Part shown: positions 1 to 7,888 of the stretch, in pieces
Numbering within the stretch: position 1 is the stretch's first letter
Layout: every line of letters begins with the position of its first letter
The notes under the pieces: model-generated
What the model was told of the DNA's origin: nothing
What the model saw: only the letters and a program-made list of their open reading frames with translations
The model's database searches: none
NCBI GenBank assembly: GCA_964402975.1
Contig: CAYOEM010000010.1
Location: forward strand, 1-64,000
From: CAMDKS01 sp964402975
GTDB lineage: Bacteria; Bdellovibrionota_B; Oligoflexia; Oligoflexales; RGVZ01
Length of the DNA stretch: 64,000 nt
Direction: 5' to 3'
Program-made: the position numbers and the translations under genes

Positions 1-2
1 TT

Positions 3-692
3 CGAGCCGAGGGTGGTAACCCATCCAGTTACTGGAACGGTGGCAGCGGTGGTACCATCTTCTTTAATCTGACTGGATCCTTCACCAATACCGGCACGAT
101 CTCCACCAATGGCCAAGATGGGGGCGGTTTTGGTCGTATCGCGGTACAATATGGAACCACCTATTCTGCAGGCGGCACTCTCAATCCATCGGTAGCCTGC
201 AATGGCTACGGAGCACAGCCTCTCTGCAGAACGTTCCCAGAAGGCGGTAACCCAATCGTTTATGGTACAACAATCAACTTGGCAAATGGTGGCTCCACTG
301 TAAATTTCAACAACATACTAAGTTATGCTTTTGCGGCAAACGAAGCTCGTTGGTTTAGGGTTAATTACAAAAGCTGTTCTCAAGTAGAAGATGATATCAT
401 CTTCACACGGACATCCTCAGGCTCTGGCACAGGCGCTTTCACTGGGGCTGTATATGATCGTAATCTTTATTGGAATACCACCACAGGCCCAGTCTTGGGT
501 AGTTATCCATACTCAGTGAATGCAGCAAAAGTCCAATTTTACGCAGATGCCTCAAATACCACTCTGATCGGAACCGCTTGCGACGCCGTCGCAACTACTT
601 CAAACGGAGCCACTAGCTTCGCTTACATTCGCGTTGAGAACGGCTCAACACCACAAAGTATTAGCATATCCTGGAGCTCCGTAGGCAATTAA
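3..692 (+). CDS. C-terminal part of a Gly-rich secreted or surface protein (5' partial)
   Basis: The frame is open from the left window edge to the TAA at 690-692, so the true start lies outside; the first in-window start-like codon (TTG at 279) is not needed. The visible ~229 residues are rich in Gly, Asn, Ser and Thr, with short stretches such as GGSGGTIFFNLTGS and GTISTNGQDGGG. These look like beta-strand/turn repeats of secreted adhesin-like or beta-helix proteins. Two Cys pairs are spaced through the C-terminal part. No catalytic motif and no membrane anchor are visible. Family unknown; surface or extracellular location is inferred from composition only. Confidence 0.55.
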   Translation, partial: RAEGGNPSSYWNGGSGGTIFFNLTGSFTNTGTISTNGQDGGGFGRIAVQYGTTYSAGGTLNPSVACNGYGAQPLCRTFPEGGNPIVYGTTINLANGGSTVNFNNILSYAFAANEARWFRVNYKSCSQVEDDIIFTRTSSGSGTGAFTGAVYDRNLYWNTTTGPVLGSYPYSVNAAKVQFYADASNTTLIGTACDAVATTSNGATSFAYIRVENGSTPQSISISWSSVGN

Positions 693-810
693 AGCGTGGC
701 AGCCCAAAAAAATTAGCACTTAGATTTCATATAAGTTTCAGCTTTGGATAATTAGCGCTGATAATTCAACGTAATCATCGGATTTCATTTTGTCCCCGTG
801 TCGATACCGA

Positions 811-2430
811 TCAATAGAGCCTAGCCCGCTCTGCCGCAATTGTCGGGGATTCAAGGTAATCGTCATAAGAGATCACCTGATCCATCCAGCCTTTGGGCGT
901 TAGTTCAATGATGCGTGTGGCTACCGAATTCACAAACTCACGGTCTTGTGAGGTAAATAAAATCGTCCCAGGATAATTCATCAGGCCATTATTTACGGCC
1001 GTAATCGACTCAAGATCTAAATGGTTCGTCGGTTCATCAAGAATTAGGACATTAGGCCTAGCCATCATCATGCGAGCCATCATAAGCCGGACTTTTTCGC
1101 CCCCCGATAGGACGTTGGCTTTCTTGGTAGCTTCTTCACCGCTAAATAGCATTCGACCCAAAAAACCGCGGACGTATTCCTCGTCGCGCTCACTCTCTTT
1201 AGAAACATACTGTCTTAGCCAATCAAGAAGCGTTAATGGCTCGTCAAACCAGCCCGCGTTATCTTTTGGAAAATACGACCTGTGGGTCGTGATCCCCCAG
1301 CGAAACTCACCGGCAGCCGGCAGCCGGTCTCCAGTCAAAATTTGGAACAACAAGGTAGCAGGCGTACCGTCCTTACCAACAAATGCAACTTTTTCACCGC
1401 GGTTAATGGTCAGATCTAGGTTTTTAAATAGCACTCGGCCCTCAAGCTCACCCGTTAAGCTTTTACACTGCACGAGATCTTTGCCAGCTTCGCGCTCTTC
1501 GACAAAGTGGATGTGAGGGTAGCGTCGATTTGAGGGCTTAATTTCATCCACCGAGAGCTTCTCTAGCTGCTTTTTACGAGACGTCGCCTGTCGGGACTTA
1601 GACGCGTTGGCTGAGAAACGCTCAATAAATGACTTTAATTCTTTGATGCGGTCTTCCGCTTTTTTGTTTTGGTCTTTTTGCTGCTTCAGAGCAAGCTGAC
1701 TGGCCTGATACCAGAACGTGTAGTTACCCGTGTAGAGCTGGACTTTGCCAAAATCAATATCAGCAATATGGGTACAAACTTTATCGAGGAAATGACGATC
1801 ATGGGATACGACGACAACTGTATTCTTAAATTCAATCAAGAACTCTTCAAGCCACATAATACTTTGGACGTCTAAGTTATTGGTCGGCTCATCGAGAAGC
1901 AAGATGTCGGGGTTACCGTATAGAGCCTGGGCCAGCAGGACTCGAACTTTTTGCCCTGCCTCGAGATCTCGCATTTTCTTCGTGAGTAGTTCGTCACCAA
2001 CACCAAGCCCATGTAGCATTTCTGCCGCTTGCGCCTCGGCGTCCCACCCGTTTAGCTCGGCAAACCTAGCTTCAAGCTCAGAGGCTCTGATACCGTCGGC
2101 CTCCGAAAAATCAGGCTTCGCGTAGAGCTCGTCTTTTTCGCGAATAATGTCATAAAGAAACTTGTTACCCATGATGACTGTTTTCAAGACATCGATGTCA
2201 TCAAACTCAAATTGATTTTGTTTTAAGACTGCGACACGCTGCCCAGGTTGCACAGCAACGTCGCCAAAATCCGGAGCAATCTCGCCAGAGAGAATTTTCA
2301 AAAAAGTGGACTTACCTGCGCCATTGGCACCAATGAGGCCATAGCAGTTGCCCGGAAGAAACTTTACGTTCACGTCTTTGAATAAAATCCTTTGGCCGTA
2401 GCCAAGTGTGACGCCGGATGTGCTGATCAT
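811..2430 (-). CDS. ybiT: ABC-F family ATPase, YbiT-like, with degenerate second nucleotide site
   Basis: A 539-residue soluble protein with two ABC cassettes and no membrane segments, close in length and order to E. coli YbiT. ABC-F proteins bind ribosomes and modulate translation. Cassette 1 has Walker A GANGAGKS (about 34-41), Walker B with DEPTNNLD (180-187) and SHDRHF; its signature is the weakened LEAGQ, as is common in YbiT. A charged linker with SANASKSRQATS follows at 273-284. Cassette 2 keeps LSGGE (441-445) and DEPTNHLD (465-472). Its Walker A reads GKDGTPAT (352-359), lacking the P-loop Lys, and its switch His is Gln (SQDREF, 495). The second site is therefore probably unable to hydrolyse ATP normally. 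The start ATG has a GAGG site 10 nt upstream that lies in a hairpin. Confidence 0.93.
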   Translation of the reverse strand: MISTSGVTLGYGQRILFKDVNVKFLPGNCYGLIGANGAGKSTFLKILSGEIAPDFGDVAVQPGQRVAVLKQNQFEFDDIDVLKTVIMGNKFLYDIIREKDELYAKPDFSEADGIRASELEARFAELNGWDAEAQAAEMLHGLGVGDELLTKKMRDLEAGQKVRVLLAQALYGNPDILLLDEPTNNLDVQSIMWLEEFLIEFKNTVVVVSHDRHFLDKVCTHIADIDFGKVQLYTGNYTFWYQASQLALKQQKDQNKKAEDRIKELKSFIERFSANASKSRQATSRKKQLEKLSVDEIKPSNRRYPHIHFVEEREAGKDLVQCKSLTGELEGRVLFKNLDLTINRGEKVAFVGKDGTPATLLFQILTGDRLPAAGEFRWGITTHRSYFPKDNAGWFDEPLTLLDWLRQYVSKESERDEEYVRGFLGRMLFSGEEATKKANVLSGGEKVRLMMARMMMARPNVLILDEPTNHLDLESITAVNNGLMNYPGTILFTSQDREFVNSVATRIIELTPKGWMDQVISYDDYLESPTIAAERARLY

Positions 2431-2440
2431 GGGCTCTATA

Positions 2441-2456
2441 CCTCACTCGTGTGAGG
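2441..2456 (-). promoter_or_regulatory. Hairpin overlapping the ABC-F ribosome-binding site
   Basis: On the minus strand CCTCAC-ACGA-GTGAGG forms a perfect 6-bp stem with a 4-nt loop. The right arm contains the GAGG that would serve as Shine-Dalgarno, 10 nt before the ABC-F ATG. Folding would hide the ribosome-binding site. Several ABC-F genes are controlled by attenuation, but here only the inverted repeat is seen; function is inference. Confidence 0.4.
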
Positions 2457-2637
2457 GCGGAGTATCATGTTGTTGTTTCTAATACAATGATAAAACGTCA
2501 TAAAATATCATTAATAGGCCCGATTAATGCCAATAGGGGCCAGGGCCTTTAAAATCTAATCTGACCGAGGCAAATCCTGCCGATCTAGCCAATTAGCACC
2601 GTGTCGATACCCTCCTATCAGTGAGGTCACCTAGAAT

Positions 2638-3957
2638 ATGACAGAGTCGATGCCAAATTTTACTGCAAACCAACAACATCATGATAAGGCCAAATCGCCC
2701 CATCTAAAGGTCGTGGCCTCTTCAGATCTCCTCTACTTCACCAAGCAGGCCGTCATCCGCCGAAGTCATTCACAACAAGATTTGGTCATACGCATTTCAA
2801 TGTTCTATAACGCCATCTCTATGGCCATTTTACCGATCGCTGGTAAACCGACATTAGCTAATTACTTTGTCATGATGCACGGATGTCTATTTACGCTGGC
2901 GTCATTATCATTAATTAAAACACCAGTCCGAAAACATGTCCTCAAATTCGTTATCCCGGTTCTTTTGATTTCGCCGGCCCTCATTAATTTTTACGCCGCC
3001 TACTATCATATTGCCGAAAACGATCATGTTCGAACGATCATGGGAGCAAGTACGGCCATTATTTGTGGTGGATTCATGTCATTTATTGATCCTAGAGGCG
3101 CGTTGCCTCGAGGAATAAGTGCATTTCTTTGCATAATAGTTGGATTTTTAGCCTTTGCGGCAAGTGCGGCTGGCGGAATTTTGGCCATAGTCAATGGCGT
3201 TGCCGTAGGTGGTAGCTTCATCGTCACATTAATTCATGATCGCGATTTCCGAACAACTATTGAAAGAGAGTACAGGCTACTAGTCCAAGCGGCCCCTGCG
3301 AAGATTGTGCGCGAGTCTGCTTCCTCTAATGTGGACGTAAACAATGTATTCCAACCAAAAATGCGTCACTGCGTCTGTTTGAGTTCTGATTGGCGTGACT
3401 ACCAATCGGTTAGCGCTACCGTTTCTGCCGACAGCCTGGCAGGTGCTCTAGGGCGCTACTACGATATGTGTGAAAATCTCTTAAGTCAGATTTTCCCTGA
3501 TGGAAACTATTATAGCGACTGGATCGCTGACGAATTTTTCTTGGTTATTTTCGCTAAGGACGAAGTGGAAGAAAAAAGACTCGTTAATCTAGCTCTCAAA
3601 TTTGCTGAAGAACTCATCCGAGAAAAGCAAGTCTTCCAAAAAGATAATGGCGTACCCGCTGCTATCGATGTCGGCGTTTCCAGCGGGCTTGCCCTGATAG
3701 GAATGATGGGTCCTGCGGGACATCGCAAAGCGACCGCGCTCGGCGAAGTGCCGGGACAGGCCAGGAGGTTACAAGCCTTGGGAAAAACGATTCGACAGAC
3801 ACGAGGAGATACGGACCGTGTGATATTTGCTGCCCCAACTTTAATGGAGATTACGGAAGCACTCGCCGTAACCGAATTCAAACTTGAGGACAAAACGCAG
3901 CTGAGGAATATGGATAGATCCAGCGTGTTTTACATGGAGCCACTAAAAAAATCCTAA
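2638..3957 (+). CDS. Membrane protein with degenerate class III adenylate/guanylate cyclase-like domain
   Basis: 439 residues. About six hydrophobic segments span residues 53-205, followed by a soluble domain (about 243-435) resembling the class III nucleotide cyclase fold. The first metal Asp is likely D251 (SSDWRDY) and the second D298 (DWIADEFF). In the expected adenine-binding position the Lys is replaced by Asp294, and the VNxAaR-like segment reads VPGQARR (371-377), so the transition-state Asn is Gly while the Arg is kept. The domain is thus cyclase-like but may be inactive or bind another ligand. It is monocistronic, with about 200 nt of upstream DNA separating it from the divergent ABC-F gene. 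Cyclase fold is likely; cyclase activity is doubtful. Confidence 0.6.
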   Translation: MTESMPNFTANQQHHDKAKSPHLKVVASSDLLYFTKQAVIRRSHSQQDLVIRISMFYNAISMAILPIAGKPTLANYFVMMHGCLFTLASLSLIKTPVRKHVLKFVIPVLLISPALINFYAAYYHIAENDHVRTIMGASTAIICGGFMSFIDPRGALPRGISAFLCIIVGFLAFAASAAGGILAIVNGVAVGGSFIVTLIHDRDFRTTIEREYRLLVQAAPAKIVRESASSNVDVNNVFQPKMRHCVCLSSDWRDYQSVSATVSADSLAGALGRYYDMCENLLSQIFPDGNYYSDWIADEFFLVIFAKDEVEEKRLVNLALKFAEELIREKQVFQKDNGVPAAIDVGVSSGLALIGMMGPAGHRKATALGEVPGQARRLQALGKTIRQTRGDTDRVIFAAPTLMEITEALAVTEFKLEDKTQLRNMDRSSVFYMEPLKKS

Positions 3958-4014
3958 GACTACGGCAAACTATAATTGCACATCCGGCAATACATCGGCG
4001 CGAAACGCTTTTAA

Positions 4015-5169
4015 TCAATGCGCCAAACCATATTTATTCCTAACGTCCTGCCAGACCGATTGGTCGATAGCAAGACTTGCAATCAACTCGTTAGCTGTAG
4101 CTCTAACACTCTCATCACCATCAAATGTTGCTGCAACCATAAACGCCTCAGCCGCATCTGAACGCTCTCGAGCAACGACTTTGACTAACTGAGACCTTCC
4201 TGATGCATCTAAGTGTTTCATAGCTGCGCGGGCCACATAAAAACACCCAACACTACAAGAAGACTTTTCAAACCGCTTAAAAAACCGAGCTCTCAGCTCT
4301 GCATGAGCGTCTCCGAGTGCCTGTTTGATATCATCATCTGTAATATCTTCCCCCATATCAGCCAATGCGATGATAGCCCGCATACGAATCCAGAATTTTT
4401 TTGAGGCTAAGGCCTCGCGAAGTAATTCCTGCGAACCAGGAGCCCGCAAAGCCGCAAGATCTAGTACGGTTTTGTAACGCTGATAATTGAATTCATGGCG
4501 AAGCCCATCTTTAAATGATGCCTCCTGATCGGCAGTCAACGTCGTACCGCGCGCTAGCGCTTGCGCACCCATCTGATTGGTAACAATGGACCATATGTCT
4601 CGTTCACTTGGAGAGGAAACTGGCGCCAATGTCTGCTTAGTATCTTCAATTGGAGGGTGTGAGACCTCTGGTTTTTTATTCGCAACGTTCTGAGTGGGAG
4701 GAATCGAAGCCACACGCTCTGGAATTGGGAGGAGCGCATACATACTTGCAAGATCCCCAGTCATGTAAAGAGTTAGTCCTACAATCAAGACGGTGGCAGC
4801 AGCAACACCTCCGATAATCTTTAGCCAAACTGAAAATGATCGGCGCTGTCCGTCTTGCGCAAGGACGTTGTGAAAGGCGATCGTAGGATTCGTGTGACCT
4901 GTGTCACCAAAGGAGTGCCCCAAAGCCCCCGGCTGTGCCGGAAGCGGAGCATCTTCGAAGACTGGAGCTTTGGGGATGTCCTCTAGGAGAACTCTGGCTC
5001 CACCTTTTGCAAGTTGCCAGGCTACTCCACTGTTGGCCGCGTCACTTAAATCGACGGCTATCTTGGAATCATGGTGAACAGGCCGATTGGGGGACGGATT
5101 AACAGCTAGACCAGGTTGCCCAAGGTCCAGAACTTGCGTCTCATCTTTTGGTTTTAAATCGCTCGCCAT
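4015..5169 (-). CDS. Single-pass membrane protein with periplasmic HEAT-like helical repeats, unknown function
   Basis: 384 residues. The N-terminal ~112 residues are polar and Pro-rich and lack a signal peptide, followed by one transmembrane segment (about 113-136: WLKIIGGVAAATVLIVGLTL). The C-terminal ~240 residues contain Pro-rich linker sequence and then paired helices such as WIRMRAIIALADMGE and VRATANELIASLA, typical of HEAT or PBS-lyase type repeats that bind partners. The expected topology is cytoplasmic N-terminus and periplasmic C-terminus. A Cys pair SSCSVGC lies in the repeat region. No enzyme motif is seen and the function is not recognised. It is transcribed alone, convergent with the cyclase-like gene. 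Confidence 0.6.
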   Translation of the reverse strand: MASDLKPKDETQVLDLGQPGLAVNPSPNRPVHHDSKIAVDLSDAANSGVAWQLAKGGARVLLEDIPKAPVFEDAPLPAQPGALGHSFGDTGHTNPTIAFHNVLAQDGQRRSFSVWLKIIGGVAAATVLIVGLTLYMTGDLASMYALLPIPERVASIPPTQNVANKKPEVSHPPIEDTKQTLAPVSSPSERDIWSIVTNQMGAQALARGTTLTADQEASFKDGLRHEFNYQRYKTVLDLAALRAPGSQELLREALASKKFWIRMRAIIALADMGEDITDDDIKQALGDAHAELRARFFKRFEKSSCSVGCFYVARAAMKHLDASGRSQLVKVVARERSDAAEAFMVAATFDGDESVRATANELIASLAIDQSVWQDVRNKYGLAH

Positions 5170-5333
5170 ACCCGCCCCTCAATGACTGCATCCCTCGGGA
5201 TTGCCTCCGTAATCACTTAGGTTTTCGACATATTCCAAGGACACTTTAGATAAATGTCGAGTGGTGCGATGAAGACTATTGTAAATACCTGATATTAATG
5301 AACTTAAGGCATTTCAAGAACACATCTCAAAAC

Positions 5334-5366
5334 AAAAAACCCCTGAGGTCTTACTGACTTCAGGGG
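5334..5366 (-). terminator. Rho-independent terminator
   Basis: Arms CCCCTGAGGT (5340-5349) and ACTTCAGGGG (5357-5366) pair over 10 bp with one G-U. On the minus strand the stem is followed by a run of T (the A run at 5334-5339). It lies just beyond the truncated tRNA-Asp copy and would end leftward transcripts. Confidence 0.75.
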
Positions 5367-5379
5367 TGTCCAGGTTCAG

Positions 5380-5421
5380 AAAAATGGCGGGATGGACGGG
5401 ACTCGAACCCGCGGCCTCCGC
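5380..5421 (-). repeat. Duplicated 3' half of tRNA-Asp (probable distal att site)
   Basis: These 42 nt are identical to 7775-7816, which covers the 3' half of the intact tRNA-Asp including CCA, acceptor strand, T arm and variable region. Identity stops inside the 3' strand of the anticodon stem, so this copy cannot make a tRNA. Integrases that use tRNA genes leave exactly such a duplicated 3' end at the far side of the inserted element. The orientation fits: the intact tRNA's 3' end faces this copy. Confidence 0.75.
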
Positions 5422-5422
5422 T

Positions 5423-6063
5423 TCACCGCACTAAAGCGTAGTGGCACATGTCCCAGTGGCGACCCCGATGAAAAAGCGAACTTTTCAGGGTACCCTCATA
5501 AGTCATACCAATTTTTTCCATGACTCGGGCTGACGCTTTGTTTTCTCGCTTACAGCGAGATTGAATACGCTTTAGCGCAAAGGTCTTAAAGCAGTAATCA
5601 AGCACAGCCTGGCAGACTTCGGAGGCTATCCCTTTGCCCCAATGCTCCTCATCCAGAGCGTAGGCAAGCTCCATGCCCTTGGAGTCTTTTGACACCCAAA
5701 AGCAGCCAGCGGTGCCAATGACGCGCCCAGGATTAGTCTTTAAAACATCCCAAATCGACCAAGATGCTTTTGCCATGGGTGATCTGGATTTGGCATGCGA
5801 ACGTTTATGAAACCAATCAATTTGCCACCGTCAAAAGCTCAGATATCTAATCTGACGTGATCGGCTCTGTTTTTTTCGATTCTAGCTTTACTCTCATCCA
5901 GCGAGGGCTGTCTTTTTCCCACGTACTGCATCGTGTGGGATGACTCATGGGGAAGACGCGCAATAAATTCCAAAAAAGCGGGGACGTCGCTGGTATCAAG
6001 AGACCTAATGGTCATTGTTCGACCAGATGCGAGAGTCATTTGAAGAGGTCTAAGGACGGCCAT
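5423..6063 (-). pseudogene. GNAT acetyltransferase remnants, broken and possibly a fusion of two genes
   Basis: The upstream part starts at ATG 6063 behind GGGAG. It encodes a GNAT-like N-terminus (MTIRSLDTSDVPAFLEFI) interrupted by an in-frame TGA at 5836-5838. Past the TGA the same frame continues as FDGGKLIGFINVRMP and KHLGRFGMF, then stops at 5740-5742. A different frame from about 5776 gives a RimJ/RimL-type C-terminal half (GRVIGTAGCF, WGKGIASEV, KASARVMEKIGMTYEG) ending at 5423. Both halves contain their own 'liGf/viGt' strand, so this is more than one frameshift. It looks like two GNAT genes joined near 5740-5780. The stop codon lies 1 nt from the tRNA fragment. Not expected to be functional. 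Confidence 0.65.
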
Positions 6064-6189
6064 TTGGCACTCCCGAATTGATAGTGTCTGACACCAAACG
6101 GAGGAACTTAAATTACTACAATTGCCGTTTTTATTCATTCATGGGACAATACCACTGAATTTAGGCTAAATTCCGTGGAGGGCCTGCGG

Positions 6190-7335
6190 ATGTACCGAAG
6201 ATACATTCAAATACCTAAAATCATTGAGACTAAAAGCATTTTTCTGGTCGGCCCAAGGATGACCGGTAAAAGCACCCTTCTACGAGAGGCACTGCCTGAG
6301 GCACTCTATTTGGATCTACTCGACGCGGATCTTTTTCGAAGGCTTAGTGCAAGACCTGATCATATCAGGGAATTGATACGAGACGACACTAAAGTCGTTG
6401 TCATTGATGAAGTGCCAAAGCTTCCTGAGATTTTAGATGAAGTACAACGACTCATTGATCGAAATAAAGACCTACGCTTTGCGCTGACTGGCAGTAGTGC
6501 GCGCAAATTAAAACGAGGCGCTGCAAATCTCTTAGGTGGTAGAGCTCTTTATTTAAATCTTCATCCCCTAATTAGCGCTGAACTCGGAGATGATTTACGA
6601 ATTCTTGACCGAATTAATCGCGGAGGTCTTCCAGCACTCATCGATAGTGATCACTACGAGCGAGAACTCGGTGCTTACGTCGGCGTTTACTTGCGAGAGG
6701 AAATTCAGGCCGAAGGACTAACCAGATCGATCGGAAATTTTGGACGCGTCCTCGAGACGGCTGCGCTTTGTAACGGTCAGCAGGTTAACTTTACGCAGAT
6801 TGGCAGCGACGCCCAAGTACCGCCTAGAACAGTATCTGATTATTTCCAACTATTTGAAGACACCTTAATTGGATCCATCTTACCGTCCTTTCGAAAATCA
6901 AAATCACGGAAAGCGGTCGCAACACCCAAGTTTTATTTTTTTGATACCGGTGTGGCAAGAGTCCTCAGCCGCACGAGCCAAATACAAATAGGATCAAAGG
7001 CTTTTGGCGACGCCATGGAGCATCTCGTCTACTTGGAACTGAGAGCTTTCATGGATTATACGTTTTCTAACGCAAAGATTTCCTACTGGCGAAGTGAGTC
7101 TCAAATTGAAGTCGATTTCGTCATAAACGAAGATATCGCAATTGAAGTCAAAGGGACCGAAAATGTGACCGCTTCGCACTTGAAAGGCTTAAAATCACTC
7201 AGTGAAGATTTCCCAGAAATGAAAAAATTTGTTGTTTCTCTAGAGCCACGCTCACGTATCGTCGACGGGATTCATATCGTTCATGTTGATGAATTCCTAA
7301 AAAAGCTTTGGAATGGCGAGATCCTCCGATGCTAG
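6190..7335 (+). CDS. AAA ATPase with C-terminal DUF4143 domain
   Basis: 381 residues. P-loop GPRMTGKST (about 21-29), Walker B VVVIDEVPK (69-77), a sensor-like LTGSSARKLKRG (99-110), then a helical region and a C-terminal PD-(D/E)xK-like segment EVDFV...AIEVKG (307-322). This is the common AAA_14/DUF4143 architecture, widespread on mobile or accessory DNA, with no settled biochemical role; some relatives are suspected toxin-antitoxin or defence accessories. I chose the ATG at 6190 because GGAG at 6177-6180 is well spaced; an in-frame GTG lies at 6175. It is the only intact gene in the tRNA-Asp bounded insertion. Confidence 0.88.
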   Translation: MYRRYIQIPKIIETKSIFLVGPRMTGKSTLLREALPEALYLDLLDADLFRRLSARPDHIRELIRDDTKVVVIDEVPKLPEILDEVQRLIDRNKDLRFALTGSSARKLKRGAANLLGGRALYLNLHPLISAELGDDLRILDRINRGGLPALIDSDHYERELGAYVGVYLREEIQAEGLTRSIGNFGRVLETAALCNGQQVNFTQIGSDAQVPPRTVSDYFQLFEDTLIGSILPSFRKSKSRKAVATPKFYFFDTGVARVLSRTSQIQIGSKAFGDAMEHLVYLELRAFMDYTFSNAKISYWRSESQIEVDFVINEDIAIEVKGTENVTASHLKGLKSLSEDFPEMKKFVVSLEPRSRIVDGIHIVHVDEFLKKLWNGEILRC

Positions 7336-7732
7336 AAATGCGAGCGAACTCTGGTGTTAGTGTGGCGTAATAAGTAATACGCTCTCCTGATTTTTCCCGC
7401 TGCGCTTTATTCAAAATTAAACTAGAGATTACAAACACTCTCGTTTCCCGATAATCCGCATATCGCCTCCTAATTCGGTTACACCCCTACATCATCTCTA
7501 ACAACGATCATTTCACAGTTGGATAGGGTCACAGCGCATTCTCGCATTTCTGAGCGTTCCTCATCATTTCACCACTAAATGCCTGCTAGTCGGGGTTTTT
7601 CCGAGAATTTTCGGTGCCTCAGACTGGTAGGTTTTTTGGTAGGGATTGGTAGGGAAACTTTGAAATTTTGAGACATACTGCGAAAGGTTTCAGCAGCGAT
7701 TTGAACGAGTGCCTAATGATTTCAGCATATTA
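7336..7732. other. Non-coding stretch beside tRNA-Asp, with three TGGTAGG copies
   Basis: No plausible gene is seen in about 400 nt. The only structure noticed is the heptamer TGGTAGG repeated at 7625-7631, 7637-7643 and 7647-7653 in a T-rich setting, about 130-150 nt from the tRNA. Clustered short direct repeats near an att site can be integrase arm-type sites; that reading is speculative because no integrase gene is present. Confidence 0.4.
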
Positions 7733-7766
7733 AAAAGCCCCGGTTTCTTGGGAAACCGGGGCTTTT
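7733..7766 (-). terminator. Terminator downstream of tRNA-Asp
   Basis: Near-perfect inverted repeat with 15-nt arms AAAAGCCCCGGTTTC and GAAACCGGGGCTTTT and a 4-nt loop TTGG. On the minus strand it ends in a T run, placed 14 nt beyond the tRNA 3' end. Its U-rich flanks on both sides would let it also act rightward. Confidence 0.85.
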
Positions 7767-7779
7767 GCCTTAGAAAAAA

Positions 7780-7856
7780 TGGCGGGATGGACGGGACTCG
7801 AACCCGCGGCCTCCGCCGTGACAGGGCGGCGTTATAACCAACTTAACTACCACCCC
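7780..7856 (-). tRNA. tRNA-Asp (GTC)
   Basis: The minus strand folds into a full cloverleaf of 77 nt: acceptor GGGGTGG/CCATCCC, D arm GTTAAGTTGGTTATAAC, anticodon stem CCGCC/GGCGG with loop CTGTCAC (anticodon GTC), T arm GCGGG-TTCGAGT-CCCGT, discriminator G and encoded CCA. Its 3' half is duplicated at 5380-5421, so it has served as an integration target; the intact copy is retained next to the insertion. Confidence 0.97.
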
Positions 7857-7888
7857 GCGCTAGGGTGCCGCTTATAGCCTATTTTCTC

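Noticed and set aside
796..2611. A 13-bp perfect repeat CCGTGTCGATACC at 796-808 and 2599-2611 flanking the ABC-F gene
   Set aside because: Many 13-mer pairs are expected by chance in 64 kb, and there is no target-site or inverted-repeat structure around it, so a mobile unit is not supported.
5385..5421. A second tRNA gene at the left end of the insertion
   Set aside because: Only the 3' half is present; the anticodon loop, D arm and 5' acceptor strand are missing, so it is a duplicated fragment, not a tRNA.
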